Shown: positions 56,701 through 64,000, numbered from the stretch's first letter. The stretch is DNA of 64,000 nt from Verrucomicrobiota bacterium (GCA_039192515.1 JBCCXA010000013.1:29566-93565); one strand, 5' to 3'. Numbers and translations: made by a program. Notes: generated from the sequence alone by a model not told the origin.

Positions 56701-59511
56701 CCCGATGCCAGTGGTCAATGGACAGTGACCACAACTTACCCGGATGGGACCCGTATGCTAGAAACTTATCAAAACGGCTATCTTATGTCGCGCCAGCAAC
56801 GAGATGCTTATAGCGCTCAACTCACCTATCAGGTTTATGTTTACGACGAGCATGGGCGGCTTAGGGATCTAACGGATGCTCGCAACGGAACGACCACCAC
56901 GACGTATACAGACAAAGATGAAGTTTACACGGTTACGACTCCCTCACCCGATGGAGTTGCCGCTTCTCAAGTGACCACCTACAGCTATGACACGCTGAGC
57001 CGAAAGACAGACATCCTTCACCCGGATGGAAAATATTCCAACTTCGAATATTTCAAAACGGGAGATTTAAAAAGGCAATATGGAGAAGTTCCCTATGAGG
57101 TGGATTACACCTATGATGCACAAGGACGCATGGAAACCATGACGACTTACTATGGGGCGAGTGCCACCCAGCAAGTCACCACCTGGTTCTACGATGGTCA
57201 GCGCGGCTGGTTAACGAAAAAGCAATATCCTGGAGAGACGGACGCTACGGATGATTACAACTATTGGCCATCGGGTAGGCTCTATCAAAGGACCTGGGAA
57301 CGTAACGGAGGCATCCTTACCACTTATGGTTATAACAATGCCGGAGATCTGGAGACCGTGGACTATTCAGATACAACTCAAGACATCACCTATGGATATA
57401 ACAGGAGAGGACTACTTGATCAGGTGACCGATGCTGCTGGAACAAGAACGCTCACATATTACACCGATAGAACACCCTGGTTAGAGCTCATAAGTGGTTC
57501 CGGCACCTTAAGTGGATACCATTTAACGCATCTACCTGATGCTTTGGGCCGCCGGCAAAGCCTAAGCTTATCCTTCAACGCAAACGATATACACCAGACA
57601 AGTTACAGCTATGATGCTGACACAGGGCGTTACCTTTCTGCTAAGATACTTAATCCCGCAACCTCTGCTACACTACACACCGCAACCTACGGATATCTGG
57701 CAAACTCTAATCTTCCAGATCGCGTCACTTTTAACAACGGCACAACGGATATTCTGCGGACAAGCAAAACATATGACTACCTCGATCGCCTCTCCAGCAC
57801 GGCAGCAACTAACCTGCAAACAGGTCCTGTTAATAGCTTTACCTATCAGTATGATGAGATGAACCGCCGCACCAAGGTGGATCTTCAGGGGGGTGATTAC
57901 TGGAGCTACGGATACAATGATAAAGGAGAAGTCATTTCGGGAAATAAATCATTCTCCGCTGGGGTTCCTGTATCCGGCATGCAACACAGCTATCAGTATG
58001 ATCCGATCGGCAATCGCCTTTCTGCCACCATCAACGGAAACATCACCACCTATGGGCCCAATGAAAAAAATCAATATGCCAATAGAACCGTTCCGGGAAT
58101 CGTCGATATTCAGGGGTCTGCAGCCACAGATGCCATAGTGACTGTGAAGAGCTCCCAAGAAGTCAAGCAAGCCTCCCGTCGGGGTGAGTATTTTCACGCC
58201 GGAGTTGCCATGAACAACTCAAGCGGGGCAGTTACTGAAGACCTACAAGTCACCGCGGTGCGTAACTTTCATGGAGCTTCCGATGAAGACCTGGTGGATC
58301 AGCTTACCAAGAAAGCGTCCCTTCCCCCAAAGAACCAAAACTTTACTTACGACGATGATGGAAACCTTACCTCAGATGGGGTCTATAACTACACCTGGAA
58401 TGCAGAGAATAGGCTAAACACTCTGGAGCCTAGCACTCCGTTCACTGGAGCCAAAAGCTTTGAATATAAGTACGACTACCAGGGAAGGCGTATTGAAAGG
58501 GTCGTTAGAAAATTCAATGGCTCCACATGGGTCCTTGAAAGCAGGAGCTATTATGTTTACGATGACTGGAATTTGATCTACGAAAAGAAAGTGGATGCTG
58601 CGGGGACGACAACCTTGGCCGAACGCAAGTACCTCTGGGGCCTAGATCTCAGCGAAACAGAACAAGGCGCAGGTGGTATAGGAGGTCTTCTCATGACAGA
58701 AGAGACTACCGGGGTTCACGCCGGCACCCATTATTTCACTTACGACGGTAACGGGAACGTCATGAATACTGTGCATAGTGATGGAACTGTTACTGCTACC
58801 TATGAGTATGACCCCTTTGGAAAGCTTGTCAGTCAAAGCGGAACTTACGCTCCAGAAAATCCCTTCTGCTTTTCCACCAAACACTACAACCATGAAACAA
58901 AGCTAAGTTACTATGGCTTTAGATACTATTCCTCAAATCTTGGAAGGTGGATTAACAGAGATCCCATTGAGGAAAATGGAGGGATGAATCTTTATGCTTT
59001 TGTAGAGAATGATTCGATTAATTTTATCGATCTGATTGGTTTCTTGAAGAAGAAGAGAGAGAACCGTAAAGACTCTAAAGGCAACAAAGTTAAAATAGAT
59101 ATTGTTACTGTTGAGAAATGTGAGGTAGCAATTCTCTATGGGCATGGCAGTGACGAAGTTCCTCACGAGTTTAATTTTCCTGGAGATGGTTGTTCTGGAG
59201 GTGAATTTGTTGGTTGTCATGCGGGTACAACTAACCAAAATATACCGAAAGACAATAGGCTTCCTGATCCTGATATGTCTATGAATGAAAAGGCTAGTAC
59301 TTTTGATCGCTCAAGTGATACTTTTCATGAGGCCATGGTGAGTGCCCGTACAAGAGCCAGAAAAAAGGTTAATAGCATTTGTGCTGACAAAAAGAAATGC
59401 TGCAAGGAAGTAAAGGTAGTTTACGAGATGCAGGGAGGGTTTCTAAATAAACTCTCACCTCTCCCTAATTATTCAAATTGGAACGAAACTAGAAGGTGTG
59501 AAGAACAGTAG
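53713..59511 (+). CDS. RHS-repeat protein with variable C-terminal tip
   Basis: This 1932-residue secreted protein begins with a basic segment and a hydrophobic signal (MIGRILCLWFLFSILSF). An acidic, Gly/Ser-rich N-terminal region follows, then many YD repeats from about residue 690 to 1650 (e.g. YFEYDALKRMTSRRVQ, YAYDAQGRQNVVAID, YTYDAQGRMETMTTYYG). The conserved RHS core ends at about residues 1735-1775 (GFRYYSSNLGRWINRDPIEE). The last 155 or so residues are a different domain with GHGSDEVPHEF and VGCHAGTTN and several Cys; it is the presumed toxin or effector tip. RHS repeats form a shell enclosing the tip, which is cut off after the core. It is the third of three secreted-protein genes. 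Confidence 0.93.
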   Translation: MKNRFRKLSKKCEFMIGRILCLWFLFSILSFAAVDEAKFDVYLTNGQERNSEEGQISSVDEYEKVDTISATDLRNGYEVTYGENEENECDVAAAAVPEGFDISEWSFDNDNNKNDTYSMGESPSEGGCIVFANQPPPPSEGIASVTLQSQGCDGGDCSSGDNEGDGSGRGDSPPPGSGGSGGSSGYFNFNTNLGESTAGGFSSTAGTLYSFSELGGVGSLGSRASLGVSNASSPGVFTDGIGIRQILTEDGLVDVEDIPNGYKISLYSSGEYSGSDHPYNANGTAHAVTTITDLSGMNGTHMKLVREESIDINTPNPMVTETVEYLWMNGGWLIKSGFDGSNYLKQSFRSETDNGDGTRTVLRYTLDADNTEVYRKVEIYTDIEAGAGETWRITKRVVDPNGKKLTTLWQYNTNSSSPAFGDETLQIRPTGDWIQTTYHATTGYRTKIKESYLNAALNAPDNQCRVTEYLYVGDAQYGSEMPGTGDTTRNPGWARRSIIKVLGQEVSRNYVVLEDGTKTIKEYRATVAGAAWDDPTNLETITEFYGSGHTRTIYPDGTIRMVEKDQNVKDGHGDGINTNNDIDLDGDTRERIVYRTTIKTGQANTTRDDVLNGTKTVAYKDQTNGVTRLRETYNITTSGQTTTETLIDSERITVIDSKNRATTMVFFDGTTIERSYVCCGLEWERNRQGVTTYFEYDALKRMTSRRVQHPNQATGNFVWTEYVYDAEDRTKETKRIGTDGSVIVTNKSSYNVAGQLITREDALGHSTTVTEVIGYDPDAGTGSGERTVTTNYPDGGTMVEVYHRDGQLKQVTGSAIRPYKVEYGVESNQTFRKEIKLDGSGTPTSEWTKTLYDLAGRISEMEYADGAQEYSFYYTENDDALGKKKGKLSKTVDADGNIMLYAYDAQGRQNVVAIDMDQDSTIDFDGSDRITQTERIDYLDDATHGEVYRTLVTQWDIDGNSNTITLSQTDTSFASREQWTTVAGNTSRITHTATSLPDASGQWTVTTTYPDGTRMLETYQNGYLMSRQQRDAYSAQLTYQVYVYDEHGRLRDLTDARNGTTTTTYTDKDEVYTVTTPSPDGVAASQVTTYSYDTLSRKTDILHPDGKYSNFEYFKTGDLKRQYGEVPYEVDYTYDAQGRMETMTTYYGASATQQVTTWFYDGQRGWLTKKQYPGETDATDDYNYWPSGRLYQRTWERNGGILTTYGYNNAGDLETVDYSDTTQDITYGYNRRGLLDQVTDAAGTRTLTYYTDRTPWLELISGSGTLSGYHLTHLPDALGRRQSLSLSFNANDIHQTSYSYDADTGRYLSAKILNPATSATLHTATYGYLANSNLPDRVTFNNGTTDILRTSKTYDYLDRLSSTAATNLQTGPVNSFTYQYDEMNRRTKVDLQGGDYWSYGYNDKGEVISGNKSFSAGVPVSGMQHSYQYDPIGNRLSATINGNITTYGPNEKNQYANRTVPGIVDIQGSAATDAIVTVKSSQEVKQASRRGEYFHAGVAMNNSSGAVTEDLQVTAVRNFHGASDEDLVDQLTKKASLPPKNQNFTYDDDGNLTSDGVYNYTWNAENRLNTLEPSTPFTGAKSFEYKYDYQGRRIERVVRKFNGSTWVLESRSYYVYDDWNLIYEKKVDAAGTTTLAERKYLWGLDLSETEQGAGGIGGLLMTEETTGVHAGTHYFTYDGNGNVMNTVHSDGTVTATYEYDPFGKLVSQSGTYAPENPFCFSTKHYNHETKLSYYGFRYYSSNLGRWINRDPIEENGGMNLYAFVENDSINFIDLIGFLKKKRENRKDSKGNKVKIDIVTVEKCEVAILYGHGSDEVPHEFNFPGDGCSGGEFVGCHAGTTNQNIPKDNRLPDPDMSMNEKASTFDRSSDTFHEAMVSARTRARKKVNSICADKKKCCKEVKVVYEMQGGFLNKLSPLPNYSNWNETRRCEEQ
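58566..59004 (+). repeat. direct repeat of the RHS core, copy 1
   Basis: This part of the RHS gene recurs at an offset of exactly 1377 bases with no gap (58566-59004 and 59943-60381). Identity is nearly complete up to about 58917, then lower but clear through the DPIEE region. Confidence 0.95.
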
Positions 59512-59857
59512 TTTTAGTGCGACCATGTGGCTTAGTATATCGATGAGTTTGATATGCCTTTTAATTTCAACACTATTGGTGCAGGTAATTGGGTATTATG
59601 AGGAAAATTTTGCTGTAGTTGTTCGAGAAAAAAGAGAAGTTCTTCCCATATTATCATCATTCTTTTTAAATAATTATACCTTAATTTGGTTTTTGCCTAT
59701 TTGCGCATTAGTTATGTTAGTAATTGCTCATGTTAAAAAAAAGATTCAAAATGATTTTTTGATTAGTTATGTTATCATTTGCCTAGGGTGTTCATTATTG
59801 CTTGTACTATCAATCATCACATATTTTTATTATACATACGGTTCACTTTATGTATAA
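59498..59857 (+). CDS. membrane protein overlapping the RHS gene, candidate immunity protein
   Basis: This 119-residue protein is mostly three transmembrane helices (about residues 10-30, 55-75 and 88-112) with a charged loop VVREKREVLP. Using GTG 59498 it overlaps the RHS end by 14 bases; ATG 59525 is an alternative start but lacks a ribosome site. In polymorphic-toxin loci the gene directly after the toxin tip usually encodes its immunity protein, so that role is inferred from position. A membrane location would suit a toxin acting at the membrane or in the periplasm. Confidence 0.6.
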   Translation: MKNSSFSATMWLSISMSLICLLISTLLVQVIGYYEENFAVVVREKREVLPILSSFFLNNYTLIWFLPICALVMLVIAHVKKKIQNDFLISYVIICLGCSLLLVLSIITYFYYTYGSLYV

Positions 59858-59859
59858 GG

Positions 59860-59888
59860 ACGTAATTAAAAGGGACCGGTGTCCAAGG
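59860..59888 (+). repeat. short repeat with GACCGGTGTCCAAG, copy 1
   Basis: ACGTAATTAAAAGGGACCGG continuing into TGTCCAAGG lies between the first RHS unit and the displaced core copy. The same motif returns at 63150-63188 in the same direction and at 61903-61916 inverted. Confidence 0.75.
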
Positions 59889-59942
59889 AATGGAGTTATA
59901 AAGTTTGATAGAGTGTGCGAAGGTGCTCTAGAGCGATTGTTT

Positions 59943-60381
59943 CTGGAACTTGATTTACGAAAAGAAAATGGATGCTGCGGGGACGACAACCTTGGCCGAA
60001 CGGAAGCACCTCTGGGGCCTAGATCTCAGCGAAACAGAACAAGGCGCAGGTGGTGTAGGAGGTCTTCTCATGACAGAAGAGACTACCGGGGTGCACGCCG
60101 GTACCCATTATTTTACTTATGACGGTAACGGTAACGTCATGAATACCGTGCATAGTGATGGAACTGTTACTGCTACCTATGAGTATGACCCCTTTGGAAA
60201 GCTTGTCAGTCAAAGCGGAACTTACGCCCCAGAAAATCCCTTCTGCTTTTCCACCAAACACTACAACCATGAAACAAAGCTAAGTTACTATGGCTACCGC
60301 TTCTATCACGCTGATCTAGGAAGGTGGATCAATCGAGATCCTATTGAGGAAGAGGGAGGAATGAATCTTTATGGGTTTGTC
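59943..60381 (+). repeat. direct repeat of the RHS core, copy 2
   Basis: This is the second copy of the RHS core segment at 58566-59004, offset by 1377 bases without gaps. It starts abruptly after unrelated sequence, so the upstream part of the RHS gene is absent. Confidence 0.95.
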
Positions 60382-61053
60382 TTTAACAACGCCAAGAGTT
60401 TTTATGACGTATTAGGAGAAGCTGCAGCATCTAATCATGCTGGAAAGGGTAGTGGTAATTCAGGCTCAGCATCTGGAACCGTCCCGGCTTTTTTTGACGA
60501 ACTAAAAGATGCTGTTATTAATTCTACTGGTAGCGTTTCTTATTCGAACAGTGTCCCTATAGGGGCAATAGGACCAGCTACTTTTAATTTATCTTTTAGT
60601 GCAACAGGAGGCTCACAAGCTTGTTGTGCTGAGGATGGTAAAAAATCAAGAATGGTGGTTGGATCTTTCACAGTCGGAATAGACGGAGGAATAGGGGCGG
60701 TGGCTGATGCAAATGGTGAAGGTAGCCAAGCAACACCTGGAAGTAGTTCTGGCGCAAAGGGGGGGACTGGTGGTGGAGTTTCCAGCAACTCTGGCCAATT
60801 GCCAAAGTGTGAAACAAAATGGCTTCCCCTTAGTTTTAATATAGACGCTCAAGCAGTAGGCGGTTTAGGAAAACTTGGAGGTGGTTTTATGTCAGCAAGT
60901 ATTACTCAGCCTGTTGCTTCTTGTGATGCTTCAGCGAATTGCAATTGGACTTATAGCCAAGGCGTTAATGTAGGTATAGGTGATGGTGGTTTTGGTGCTA
61001 GGGTGCAGCTTATTGCGACTGGAAGTATTGGCTTCCAGTATTATCTAGAATAA
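59950..61053 (+). CDS. displaced RHS C-terminal cassette (orphan core plus second tip)
   Basis: The frame can start at TTG 59950 or ATG 59968. Its first 150 or so residues duplicate the end of the RHS protein core, including GYRFYHADLGRWINRDPIEE. After DVLGE it switches to a different tip of about 215 residues, Gly/Ser-rich and beta-rich (VSYSNSVPIGAIGPATFNLS, FGARVQLIATGSIGFQYYLE). No signal peptide or YD shell precedes it, so it probably is not secreted alone. It looks like a stored tip that recombination through the shared core could join to the full-length RHS gene. Confidence 0.8.
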   Translation: MIYEKKMDAAGTTTLAERKHLWGLDLSETEQGAGGVGGLLMTEETTGVHAGTHYFTYDGNGNVMNTVHSDGTVTATYEYDPFGKLVSQSGTYAPENPFCFSTKHYNHETKLSYYGYRFYHADLGRWINRDPIEEEGGMNLYGFVFNNAKSFYDVLGEAAASNHAGKGSGNSGSASGTVPAFFDELKDAVINSTGSVSYSNSVPIGAIGPATFNLSFSATGGSQACCAEDGKKSRMVVGSFTVGIDGGIGAVADANGEGSQATPGSSSGAKGGTGGGVSSNSGQLPKCETKWLPLSFNIDAQAVGGLGKLGGGFMSASITQPVASCDASANCNWTYSQGVNVGIGDGGFGARVQLIATGSIGFQYYLE

Positions 61054-61070
61054 AAACAATAAGATTAACC

Positions 61071-61880
61071 ATGAAAGTGTATGTAACGATATTTAAAACA
61101 ACAGTATTAACTTGCCTATTGGGTTTTTGGTTTAATCAAAATTCTAATGGTTCGGATGAAGATAATTTTTATGTAGTAACAGGAACTAATGGTTGGAATG
61201 TAACATGGTATTTGAATGACCAACCGGTTTATATTGGACATGGAGCATTTGTGCTAGATGTATCTAAGTTTGTTAAAAATGGAGATAATCATGTTCGTTG
61301 TGTAGCAAAAGTATATAGTGATACTGCAGTTCCTCATAACTTTAAGCTTTCCAAGATTAAAAATATTACTGATAAAGGAATTACTTTGTGGTCTAGTCGT
61401 GAAATTGTTAATAACAGCGATTCTAGTGTTGAGCTATCATTCGTATTTTATGGAGAATCTAAAACAAAATGGCGTTGGGAACAGTCTCAGATAATTCCTG
61501 TATTGGACCAACAACAGAGAAATATTTTATTAAATAAGGCAAATAGTTTTTTACTTTCATTAAAGGAAAATGGAGTAAAAGCAATAAGATCTAGTATATT
61601 ATTGGACTGGCAAGCTTCTAGTTCAAAACACACGGGTTATCTTCAAAGTGCGTTAGACGTATTGGAAAAAAGTAAACTTAGTAATCCTAGAATTGTTTCA
61701 TTGAAACAACTTGAAATTTTACAAGGGACTAAGTTAGTTTTGATATATTCCGACAAGAATAATCTCTTTGAAGCAGAATCAATACTTAATGAAAGTAGTT
61801 CTAAGAAAGTAAGCCTTGTCATACCCTATATCTTCTTTATTAAAGAAGATGATACCTGGAAAATGTTGAATTTTCTCTAG
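61071..61880 (+). CDS. unrecognised protein after the orphan tip, candidate immunity protein
   Basis: This 269-residue protein has a signal-peptide-like N-terminus (TIFKTTVLTCLLGFWFNQN) and a first domain with beta-sandwich character (YVVTGTNGWNVTWYLNDQPV). A second, more helical half ends in IPYIFFIKEDDTWKMLNFL. I recognise no family. It begins 17 bases after the orphan tip, is AT-rich and lies before a short repeat, so it fits the immunity position of cassette 1. That role is inference. Confidence 0.6.
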   Translation: MKVYVTIFKTTVLTCLLGFWFNQNSNGSDEDNFYVVTGTNGWNVTWYLNDQPVYIGHGAFVLDVSKFVKNGDNHVRCVAKVYSDTAVPHNFKLSKIKNITDKGITLWSSREIVNNSDSSVELSFVFYGESKTKWRWEQSQIIPVLDQQQRNILLNKANSFLLSLKENGVKAIRSSILLDWQASSSKHTGYLQSALDVLEKSKLSNPRIVSLKQLEILQGTKLVLIYSDKNNLFEAESILNESSSKKVSLVIPYIFFIKEDDTWKMLNFL

Positions 61881-61902
61881 ATCTTGTTTTATAGTTCTAT
61901 TT

Positions 61903-61916
61903 CTTGGACACCGGTC
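61903..61916 (-). repeat. short repeat, inverted copy 2
   Basis: CTTGGACACCGGTC is the reverse complement of GACCGGTGTCCAAG in copies 1 and 3. It lies at the boundary between cassette 1 and the tip fragment, and its bases form the first codons of the 61904 frame. Confidence 0.7.
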
Positions 61917-62089
61917 TGTTGACACGTTTTGACTTCAATATTAATAAAAATCGAGGTATTGAAGGGAACATAACTAATTTTGCTGGAGCCTTTATGCAAG
62001 GCACGGGACTACTAGCAAAGTTTGATCTTCAATTCACAGGCGCAGTTGGAGTTAGTGGTATTATTGGGACTGTTGAATGTGAAGATTAA
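61904..62089 (+). pseudogene. fragment of a further RHS-type tip
   Basis: The open frame of 61 codons begins inside the short repeat and lacks its own start features. Its end, GTGLLAKFDLQFTGAVGVSG, lines up with the end of the orphan tip, GGFGARVQLIATGSIGFQ, by the pattern G-x2-A-(K/R)-x2-L-x2-TG-x-(I/V)-G. It also has an internal echo, TGLLTRFDFNI against TGLLAKFDLQF. I read it as the C-terminal remnant of a related tip whose front part was lost. Confidence 0.5.
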
Positions 62090-62091
62090 TA

Positions 62092-62538
62092 ATGAAATTT
62101 ATATATATATTTCTAGCTATAGTGTTTTTAATAAGCTGCTCAGATATTAGTCGTGAAGAAGCTAAAGACTTACAAAATGCATACTTTTCCTTAATATCTA
62201 AGGGTAAGGTTTCAAAGAAATTAAGTCGTGTAGATATTATATTTAATAATAGAAAAATTCATTTTAAAGATAGCAAAGAAATTGCAGAGCTGAAAGGTTT
62301 CCTGCAAAAGAGTAAAATTTCAGGAAGTAATCTATTAGCAAGAAACAATTCGAGCACTATGATCTTAGTTGGTAGCTTTATATTATATTTAACAGAAAAC
62401 AAGTTTATTGAATATGAGTTATACCAGTCTGCTAGAGACTTTTCATTATTGCGTGTAAATGTCTTTTTGGTAGGAGATACTGTCGGAACAAGTTTGAATT
62501 ATTTTTATTGTGAATGGGAACCGTGCTTTGAACAATAA
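62092..62538 (+). CDS. small lipoprotein after the tip fragment
   Basis: The 148-residue protein starts with a lipoprotein signal (MKFIYIFLAIVFLISCSD, lipobox LISC). The rest is a small alpha/beta domain (VSKKLSRVDIIFNNRKIHFK, STMILVGSFILYLTENKFIE) of no known family. It follows the tip fragment by two bases, the expected place for the immunity gene of that tip. Lipoprotein immunity proteins are common for periplasmic toxins, but there is no direct proof here. Confidence 0.65.
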   Translation: MKFIYIFLAIVFLISCSDISREEAKDLQNAYFSLISKGKVSKKLSRVDIIFNNRKIHFKDSKEIAELKGFLQKSKISGSNLLARNNSSTMILVGSFILYLTENKFIEYELYQSARDFSLLRVNVFLVGDTVGTSLNYFYCEWEPCFEQ

Positions 62539-62545
62539 TAGCATT

Positions 62546-63088
62546 ATGAAAAGATCTATTATAGCCTTACTTCTCATTATACCTATTGGCTACATAGCTC
62601 TAACTTTTTACCAAGCTCTTGATATTCTGGGGCCAAGAGATAAACCTAGCTTTGATTCAATGCCTTGGGCTTCGTTTAAAATCGATTATTGGGTTAAAGT
62701 AGGTGAAAAAGAAAAAGAAAAGAGAACATTAAATATTTTAGCACCTGAGGTTGTTAGAGACTTATTTAAAAAACTCAATATTGATGACATTTCTGGTTCT
62801 AGCACCGGAGTAACGAGTCAAGGAGTTTTAAAATTGTCTGATGGTGTTGCATGGGATGTGAATGTAGTATTTGAAGATAGAATTGACTTTGGGTTACGAG
62901 AAGATCGGTATTATGCTTATGTTGTCAGTACGGAAGATTTTCTTTTTTACAGAGCTTTAAAAGAGCATTGCTTTAGTCATGCCCAGAAAGACTTTTCGGG
63001 TATACAGCGTTCAAGCATAATTCTACGTTCTAATTCGTCTTTAAGTGCTTATATGACATATATAAGACCGAAGCATCCTCTAAAATGA
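62546..63088 (+). CDS. unrecognised membrane-anchored protein
   Basis: From ATG 62546 (preferred over GTG 62510, which would overlap the lipoprotein gene) the product has about 180 residues. An N-terminal anchor (MKRSIIALLLIIPIGYIALT) is followed by a periplasmic domain with KIDYWVKVGEKEKEKRTLNI and LREDRYYAYVVSTEDFLFYR. I cannot assign a family. It is the last gene of cassette 2, seven bases after the lipoprotein gene, before the third short repeat. Confidence 0.6.
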   Translation: MKRSIIALLLIIPIGYIALTFYQALDILGPRDKPSFDSMPWASFKIDYWVKVGEKEKEKRTLNILAPEVVRDLFKKLNIDDISGSSTGVTSQGVLKLSDGVAWDVNVVFEDRIDFGLREDRYYAYVVSTEDFLFYRALKEHCFSHAQKDFSGIQRSSIILRSNSSLSAYMTYIRPKHPLK

Positions 63089-63149
63089 GCTTAAGAAGTC
63101 ATTGTGCCATGAAAGTCCAGATAGGTAGGAGGAATAATTAAGGAAGAAA

Positions 63150-63188
63150 ACGTAATTAAAAGGAATAAAAGGGAGACCGGTGTCCAAG
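63150..63188 (+). repeat. short repeat with GACCGGTGTCCAAG, copy 3
   Basis: It has the same ACGTAATTAAAAGG lead as copy 1, then nine extra bases and GGGAGACCGGTGTCCAAG. It marks the end of the second displaced unit. Confidence 0.75.
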
Positions 63189-63360
63189 CATTGAGTAAAA
63201 ATAGTTAATAATAAGATACTTACAAAGCACTGGTTATCTCTCAAAGAGCCTTGTTTTATAGACATAGAAATTGGATTGCCTGATCAACATCATTGAACAT
63301 AAAGTCATAAAATAACATACAATAAGCTTGACAGATTGAGGTGCCGCAAAAATTGACTCA

Positions 63361-63835
63361 ATGTCATTTAATAGCAATTACTCCGTAGGTGAGCGGTTCT
63401 TTGAACCACTCAAAAAGACACTTCTCAATCATATTCTTTTAAGATCCTGTCCCACGATATCGGACTGGCAATGGGTTGCTTGTGGTATTTCCAGGGTCAT
63501 CGGAACATACCGCAGTGGAAGAGATTTTATACAAAGCTTCACTGCTCTAGAGGCCAAAGCACCAGTGATTGGTAGAAGTAATTTCTTTGCTTCATTAAGT
63601 AGCGCTCGAAGACTTTCAATGGTAAAGAAGCTCTCCGAACATTGGATCTCAAATGTGGATAATGAACTCAATGATATTCTTAGGGCTTATAAGCAACTCG
63701 ATGGATTTGAAATCTTTGCCGGAGATGGGCATTATCTCGAACACGCTACCCATGATAAAAAGATACTCAATACTCGTAAAAGGTAAGCGTCAATGGAAGC
63801 GCCATAGGAAAAAACTCGTAAAGTCATAGATAGCG
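63361..63835 (+). pseudogene. IS4-like transposase, truncated and frameshifted
   Basis: The first 141 codons match the N-terminal part of IS4-like DDE transposases: a helical bundle (WVACGISRVIGTYRSGRDF) and then FAGDGHYLEHATHD, which holds the first catalytic Asp. The frame stops at 63786. Shifting frame there gives only 15 more codons (GKRQWKRHRKK) before another stop, so the remaining two catalytic residues are missing. It is a dead remnant, evidence of past transposition next to the RHS cassettes. Confidence 0.7.
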
Positions 63836-63864
63836 TAGTCGTAGGAGGTATGACACTATTGACT

Positions 63865-64000
63865 TCAAGCGGCTTGTCTTGAACTGGTCGAAAGGGCTTG
63901 TCGTAGTTGGTTGTTTTGGTGTTGAGACCAGGTTTTGGGAGTGAGGTGTGGGATATCCTTGGTAGTAGAGGTAGGTATTTTTTCTAAAACATCTTTGAGA
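63865..64000 (-). CDS. possible C-terminal end of a gene entering from the right
   Basis: On the minus strand an open frame of 45 codons runs from the window edge to TGA at 63865. Its product (LKDVLEKIPTSTTKDIPHL, then LRQALSTSSRQAA at the end) looks protein-like but too short to place. It may be the end of a mobile-element gene or chance. Confidence 0.25.
   Translation of the reverse strand, partial: LKDVLEKIPTSTTKDIPHLTPKTWSQHQNNQLRQALSTSSRQAA

Noticed and set aside
59802..60122. 106-codon frame across the start of the second RHS core copy
   Set aside because: It runs in a different frame from the clear RHS core and is Arg-rich out-of-frame reading of it.

Overview
The window looks like a chromosomal segment of a Gram-negative bacterium, most probably of the phylum Verrucomicrobiota. 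That is an inference from gene content: a quinol-oxidising alternative complex III (ACIII) next to two haem-copper oxidases, PEP-CTERM and TIGR02597-like surface proteins, hpn-type squalene genes, very long secreted RHS proteins, FecR-domain proteins without sigma factors, and secreted proteins with GQLK-type repeats. No rRNA, tRNA, CRISPR array or phage was recognised.

1-18.1 kb is a respiratory island. Haem A biosynthesis genes (ctaB, cut by the window edge, and ctaA) run leftward. Diverging from them is one long rightward gene string: actABCDEF, a small membrane protein, ccoS, ccoN, ccoO, a CcoP-like cytochrome c, then the aa3-type subunits I, III and IV, two small membrane proteins, and subunit II last. 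Most junctions overlap or are only a few bases long. The string could take electrons from quinol through ACIII cytochromes to either a cbb3-type or an aa3-type oxidase.

18.3-31.2 kb is mixed housekeeping: a glycosyltransferase, a TPR protein, a three-domain fusion (LMW phosphatase, RpiB-like, serine hydroxymethyltransferase), a peptidoglycan-binding protein, an HpnA-like epimerase, an AAA ATPase, LolD, a lytic transglycosylase and PriA.

31.2-45.3 kb is envelope and lipid related: an outer-membrane barrel coupled to a FecR-domain protein, a second glycosyltransferase, a small type II fatty-acid/polyketide operon (ACP-dehydratase fusion, ketosynthase, SDR), PgeF, a second FecR protein, and squalene genes hpnC and a fused hpnD-hpnE.

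45.3-53.7 kb holds surface proteins and MscS, separated by intergenic regions full of dispersed, mosaic palindromic repeats.

53.7-64 kb is the most accessory part: a 1932-residue RHS protein with a variable C-terminal tip, a membrane protein overlapping its end, a second copy of the RHS core joined to a different tip, a fragment of a further tip, several unrecognised secreted or membrane proteins, three copies of a short repeat between these units, and a broken IS4-like transposase. It reads as a polymorphic-toxin locus with displaced tip cassettes and candidate immunity genes.
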